From Dehalococcoidales bacterium (GTDB lineage Bacteria; Chloroflexota; Dehalococcoidia; Dehalococcoidales; RBG-16-60-22), in the NCBI GenBank assembly GCA_030628245.1, contig DAOVRI010000061.1, positions 1 through 9,137 on the forward strand: a DNA stretch of 9,137 nt. Reading direction: 5' to 3'. Position 1 is the first letter of the stretch. Each line of letters starts with the position of its first letter. Under the pieces are notes generated by a model. It did not search any database. It saw nothing but the letters and a program-made list of their open reading frames with translations, and was not told the origin of the DNA. The translations under genes were made by a program, and so were the position numbers. This document shows, in pieces, positions 6,108 through 9,137 of the stretch.

Positions 6108-7580
6108 TACCTTTTTGGTAGTTTTTTCTACTTCTCCCGCTTTTATTTGCCATTCCTCCGATGGTTTGCGCCGCCTCCGCCGTACAAAATAATAGATAAT
6201 AAGGCCGGCGGCCATCCAGCCGAGACCAACCCATCGACTATACGTCTGGGTGATTAAAATAATGACCCATATCGTCATCGTTGAGGCCAGACCTATCACA
6301 GAGCTTATTGGTATTTCACGTCCCTTAATCCTTATATTCCAGCCGAGCTTGAAGGGACGCGGCATTTCCGGCTTTTTAATCCTTAGTCCGATGATGGAAG
6401 CATGAGCGAACATAAAGGCGAGCAGCGAACCGACGGCATAGAGAGCGCCCATATTGGCGAAAACATCGGTCGCGAAAAATCCCGGGAGCAGTATGGCAAT
6501 AGCAATGAGACTGAAGACAATTATGGAAATATACGGCGTCTTGAACCGACTGTGCACGCGGCTGAGCGCCGGCGGTACCAGGCCGTGACTCCCCAGTGAG
6601 AAAGCCAGCCTTGAGACACCGATAAGCCCGGCATTGGTGGCTATTAGCAATATCGTACCGGCCAGGACCGCAATGAGAGGCTTCAGGATAGTCCGTATTA
6701 TCTCGACGGGGAGATAGAAAGCGATACCGGCTACCGGGTCTCTGGCCCATTCCGAGGCCAACTCTTCAACCGGCATGGCCGAAAGGGATACCAGGGAAAT
6801 ACCGGCGAAGATAACCAGAACGGCGACAATCATCATAATCATCGCCCGGGGCACACTTTTCTCCGGTTTCTTGGTTTCTTCCGCCATCTGCGACATTGTT
6901 TCGATGCCGGTATAGGCAATAGTAGCCAGGGCTATACCGAGAACCAGGTTACTGGTCGAAGGCCAGTTATCAATGATGCGGTGAAACAATACCGTGGGAT
7001 TGAACAGCAGCACGAAACCGATGACCACCAGCGATACCTGGGTAAGGATATCAATCAGGGTGGCCCCGACATTGATGAACGACGTCTCCCGGATACCGAT
7101 GACATTGATAACCATGAGAAATAAGATGATTCCCATGGAAGCGAAGGTGCCGATTATCGGTGATGTCTTGAAGGGCTCCCAGAAAAACCCCAGATAAGGC
7201 GGTATGGTAAAAGCTGAGATAGAGATGGTGACGATATAGCTCAGCATAAGGGCCCAGCCGGCGATAAAACCGGCCGTGTTTCCGAAGGCATGACGGGTAA
7301 AGCTGGCTGAGCCGCCCGCTTCCGGTAGAGCCGCCGTACCCTCGGCATAAGTAAGCGCTGTGAAAATGAAAAGCACGCCGGCGAGACCCAGCGCCACCGG
7401 GGTGGCCCCCATGGCCACCAGGGCGACGATACCCAGGGCATAATAAATAGAGGAGCCAACGTTCCCGTAGCCGGCGCTGAATACAGCGGGAATCCCCAGT
7501 ACTCTTCTCAGGCGAAATCTTTTAATTCTCCGGGGGTGGAAAATCCTATCACCAGGTTTAGGTCGCCAACTCTCAGGCAT
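6102..7580 (-). CDS. APC-superfamily permease (amino acid or KimA-like cation transporter)
   Basis: A 492-residue inner-membrane transporter with 12 hydrophobic segments by eye. It has a basic cytosolic N-terminus (about 1-28) and a basic C-terminal tail (RRRRRK, then a soluble end). APC hallmarks include AVFSAGYGNVGSSIYYALG in helix 1 (32-50), PEAGGSASF (86-94), AGWALMLSYIVTISISA (107-123) and AYTGIETMSQMAEET (222-236). From memory, these regions line up with the potassium transporter KimA: Y47, T118, S122, T224 and E227 match its site, but N40 and S114 stand where KimA and many relatives have aspartate. The substrate is therefore open between amino acids and potassium. The linked UspA and RCK genes favour a cation. 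It is the first gene of the leftward cluster. ATG 7580 has only a weak ribosome site (GTGAAAAG). Confidence 0.88.
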   Translation of the reverse strand: MPESWRPKPGDRIFHPRRIKRFRLRRVLGIPAVFSAGYGNVGSSIYYALGIVALVAMGATPVALGLAGVLFIFTALTYAEGTAALPEAGGSASFTRHAFGNTAGFIAGWALMLSYIVTISISAFTIPPYLGFFWEPFKTSPIIGTFASMGIILFLMVINVIGIRETSFINVGATLIDILTQVSLVVIGFVLLFNPTVLFHRIIDNWPSTSNLVLGIALATIAYTGIETMSQMAEETKKPEKSVPRAMIMMIVAVLVIFAGISLVSLSAMPVEELASEWARDPVAGIAFYLPVEIIRTILKPLIAVLAGTILLIATNAGLIGVSRLAFSLGSHGLVPPALSRVHSRFKTPYISIIVFSLIAIAILLPGFFATDVFANMGALYAVGSLLAFMFAHASIIGLRIKKPEMPRPFKLGWNIRIKGREIPISSVIGLASTMTIWVIILITQTYSRWVGLGWMAAGLIIYYFVRRRRRKPSEEWQIKAGEVEKTTKKVL

Positions 7581-7646
7581 AGCTTTTCACTAGACTAATT
7601 AAATATTCTATCACAAATGATATTTACAATTATATACAATTGAGCT

Positions 7647-7675
7647 ATTTTATGCCTTCAGCCTTTTACTGTCAA
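7647..7675 (-). promoter_or_regulatory. Promoter of the permease operon
   Basis: On the minus strand TTGACA (7670-7675) and TAAAAT (7647-7652) are 17 bases apart, matching consensus at 11 of 12 positions. The start near 7640 gives a leader of about 60 bases before ATG 7580. It is divergent from the HTH gene promoter. The leader is too short for a c-di-AMP riboswitch of the kind found before kimA in Bacillus. Confidence 0.7.
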
Positions 7676-7702
7676 ATACTTGATGTTTCCTTGCTAACAT
7701 AC

Positions 7703-7731
7703 TTGACATTTGGATATATTTTTACTATAAT
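7703..7731 (+). promoter_or_regulatory. Perfect-consensus sigma-70 promoter of the HTH gene
   Basis: TTGACA (7703-7708), 17 bases, TATAAT (7726-7731): an exact match to the sigma-70 ideal. The start is expected near 7738, giving a leader of about 32 bases with a ribosome site AAAGG (7761-7765) four bases before ATG 7770. A promoter this strong in front of a small regulator suggests that it is held down by a repressor. Confidence 0.8.
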
Positions 7732-7734
7732 ATG

Positions 7735-7744
7735 GCCAATTGGC
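7735..7744. promoter_or_regulatory. 10-bp palindrome over the start site, candidate operator
   Basis: GCCAATTGGC is a perfect palindrome lying across the predicted start of transcription of the HTH gene. A repressor bound here would block the very strong promoter. The HTH protein itself is the nearest candidate. Short palindromes occur by chance, so the support is positional. Confidence 0.4.
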
Positions 7745-7769
7745 ACTTTTGTAGCAGGACAAAGGTATT

Positions 7770-8057
7770 ATGATAATCAAGACCAGAGTCTTTGAAATGT
7801 CCGACGGGAAATACCAGAACCTGTCCGATTTAGCCAAGGCGATGGGACTATCGGTGAGTCAGGTCTACCGGGTACGTGAAGGGAAACGCGGCATTAACGA
7901 AAAATTCATCATCGGTGCTAAAAAGGCCTTCCCCGATTGCCGACTCGACGAGCTTTTCTACTTCAATCCCGGCCAATCATCGGGAAATATGGCGGAGACA
8001 TCTGTCACCAACCGCTACAATCACATCATCCAGCGATTCACCGCGCTGGACTTCTAA
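7770..8057 (+). CDS. Small helix-turn-helix DNA-binding protein
   Basis: A 95-residue protein with one helix-turn-helix of the Cro/Xre style: LSDLAKAM (18-25), turn GLS, recognition helix VSQVYRVREGKR (29-40), then a supporting helix NEKFIIGAKKAF (43-54) and DELFY. The C-terminal 30 residues are polar with no recognised domain and may serve for dimer contact. ATG 7770 has a good AAAGG site; M10 is a weaker start. It is the only plus-strand gene in the right half and diverges from the permease operon, so it may control that operon and itself. Its stop overlaps the stop of def on the other strand. The exact family is not recognised; an XRE-type or small phage-derived regulator are both possible. 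Confidence 0.8.
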   Translation: MIIKTRVFEMSDGKYQNLSDLAKAMGLSVSQVYRVREGKRGINEKFIIGAKKAFPDCRLDELFYFNPGQSSGNMAETSVTNRYNHIIQRFTALDF

Positions 8058-8548
8058 ATTTCGGCGTCAGTATCCTCCGGCTCTATTTTACGCAGCGCGT
8101 CCAGGCTTTCCATACGGTCGATGTAAACTTTACCGTCCAGATGGTCGGTCTCATGCTCCAGCGCCTGGGCCAGCAGCCCTTCCGCTTTTATCCTGATTTC
8201 CCTCCCGTCCAGGCCGAGACCTTTGGCCGTAACCGTCTCCGCCCGGTATAACTCTCCGATATAACCGGGGATACTGAGGCAACCCTCGCTTACCAGACGC
8301 TGGCCCTTCCGGCGTACTATCTCCGGGTTTATCAGGATGATGTCTTCTTGTTCAGGTATGCCGATAACCGTCACGCGCAGGGACACACCCACCTGATTTG
8401 CGGACAACCCCACCCGCCCGGGGTCGGCATGCAGCGTCTCACGCATATCGGCTACCAGCTTCTTAATAGAACCGTCGATTCTCCCGACTTTTTTCGTTTT
8501 CTGTCTCAGTACAGGGTCGGGCAACGTCCTGATTGTCAGAACCGCCAT
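8054..8548 (-). CDS. def: Peptide deformylase
   Basis: This metalloenzyme removes the formyl group from the N-terminal methionine of new proteins in the cytoplasm. All three family motifs are present in 164 residues, a typical length. Motif 1 is GLSANQ (47-52, where GLAAPQ is common). Motif 2 is EGCLS (88-92) with metal ligand C90. Motif 3 is HETDH (132-136) with ligands H132 and H136 and catalytic E133. ATG 8548 follows a strong AAGGAG site at five bases. It lies 46 bases after priA on the same strand, matching the common priA-def-fmt order, but no fmt follows; the convergent HTH gene sits there instead. Its TAG (8054-8056) overlaps the HTH gene's TAA (8055-8057). Confidence 0.96.
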   Translation of the reverse strand: MAVLTIRTLPDPVLRQKTKKVGRIDGSIKKLVADMRETLHADPGRVGLSANQVGVSLRVTVIGIPEQEDIILINPEIVRRKGQRLVSEGCLSIPGYIGELYRAETVTAKGLGLDGREIRIKAEGLLAQALEHETDHLDGKVYIDRMESLDALRKIEPEDTDAEI

Positions 8549-8594
8549 GCAGTCTCCTTAGTATAATAATTTTCGGAAAACAGCCACTCTAAGT

Positions 8595-9137
8595 TTACTG
8601 GACAAGCGCCATCGGGTCAACATCTACCGTCCAGCCCCGGGGAAAGGCAAGCGGCGACAGGAAAGCGGATAGCTCGGAGCCACGCAGTATGAGCTGCCAG
8701 CGGAACCGGCCCCTCAGGCGGTGGATAAAGGCCGGGGCGGGACCGATAATACCGATACCGCTAATGCCACGGGCATTACTTTCCTCGGTAAGCAGTTTCT
8801 TCATCCTCTCCGCCTCGCGCTGACAGATAGCGTCATTGGTATGTATACAGGTAAGTCGGGCCAGATGTGTAAAGGGAGGATTATGAAACTCCCGACGGTA
8901 GGCAATCTCCTGCTCGTAAAAAGAGGCGTAGTCATGCCGGGCCGCCGCCCGTATGGCGTAGTTCTCCGGGGAGAAGGTCTGGACGATAACCCTGCCACCC
9001 GATGGCCCCCGCCCTGCCCTGCCGGCGACCTGACTCAGCAGCTGAAACGTCCTTTCGCCGGAGCGGAAATCGGGCAGGTTCAGGCTGGTATCGGCGCTGA
9101 CCACCCCTACCAGCGTTACCGAGGGTATGTCATGTCC
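8595..9137 (-). CDS. priA: Primosomal protein N' (PriA helicase), C-terminal part (5' end outside window)
   Basis: PriA is a 3'-to-5' DNA helicase that reloads the replicative helicase at stalled forks. The window holds its last 180 residues, open through base 9137. VTLVGVVSADTSLNLPDFRSGER carries helicase motif V, and QLLSQVAGRAGR is motif VI with the arginines that contact ATP. VIVQTFSPENYAI and the EIAYRREFHNPPF segment follow, then the C-terminal domain ending in WTVDVDPMALV, all typical of PriA. The zinc-binding region and Walker A motif lie outside. The stop is TAA 8595-8597. It is probably co-transcribed with def. Confidence 0.95.
   Translation of the reverse strand, partial: GHDIPSVTLVGVVSADTSLNLPDFRSGERTFQLLSQVAGRAGRGPSGGRVIVQTFSPENYAIRAAARHDYASFYEQEIAYRREFHNPPFTHLARLTCIHTNDAICQREAERMKKLLTEESNARGISGIGIIGPAPAFIHRLRGRFRWQLILRGSELSAFLSPLAFPRGWTVDVDPMALVQ

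Noticed and set aside
5332..6192. Long plus-strand open frame of 286 codons opposite uspA and the short RCK gene
   Set aside because: It lies entirely antisense to convincing genes, has no recognisable domain, and has the composition expected of a shadow frame in GC-rich DNA.
7581..7640. Riboswitch in the leader of the permease operon
   Set aside because: The leader from the predicted start is only about 60 bases and AT-rich, with no stable stems visible; it is too short for known c-di-AMP or amino-acid riboswitches.
8549..8594. Possible promoter for def in the gap after priA (TATACT on the minus strand)
   Set aside because: No acceptable -35 box is found at the right distance, and def is adequately explained as co-transcribed with priA.

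Overview
The window looks like chromosomal DNA of a bacterium with a moderately GC-rich genome (a sampled line of comEC is about 62% G+C). Two features recall the Dehalococcoidia and related Chloroflexota: the mix of a comEA-comEC pair, split TrkA-like genes, a small HTH protein and a priA-def pair, and the palindromic intergenic repeats. This placement is an impression from gene content and style, not a demonstrated assignment. Most genes lie on the minus strand. Only three features are on the plus strand: a partial methyltransferase, an AT-rich orphan gene and a small HTH gene.

Layout. Bases 1-219 hold the 3' end of a SAM-dependent methyltransferase gene. Bases 265-1095 hold an AT-rich (about 30% G+C in sampled lines) unrecognised gene with a PD-(D/E)xK-like nuclease signature; it is probably acquired DNA and has what looks like a leaderless start. 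It converges on a two-gene DNA-uptake operon read leftward, comEA (3574-4083) then comEC (1135-3555). That operon has its own promoter and a perfect palindrome just upstream. A 420-base non-coding stretch follows (4084-4503). It holds the comEA promoter, three back-to-back hairpins that look like a small repeat element, and a probable terminator for the next operon.

Bases 4504-7580 form a leftward cluster: an APC-superfamily permease, a UspA-family protein, an RCK N-domain-only protein and a full RCK protein (TrkA type). I infer one regulated cation or amino-acid transport module. The membrane protein would do the transport, and the nucleotide-binding UspA and RCK proteins would be its cytosolic regulators. 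The permease resembles the KimA type of potassium transporter in several motifs, but two acidic positions of that family appear to be neutral here.

Bases 7581-7769 are a well-built divergent control region. The HTH gene has a perfect-consensus sigma-70 promoter (TTGACA, 17 bases, TATAAT), the permease has a near-consensus one, and there are repeats and a palindrome suited to operators. The HTH gene (7770-8057) runs tail to tail into def (8054-8548), with overlapping stop codons. Upstream of def, on the same strand, is the C-terminal part of priA, which runs off the right edge. priA and def serve replication restart and maturation of nascent proteins.

I saw no tRNA, rRNA, CRISPR array or transposase gene. 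The most unusual items are the AT-rich orphan gene, the permease/UspA/RCK module with its altered motif, the divergent control region, and the hairpin cluster at 4212-4438.
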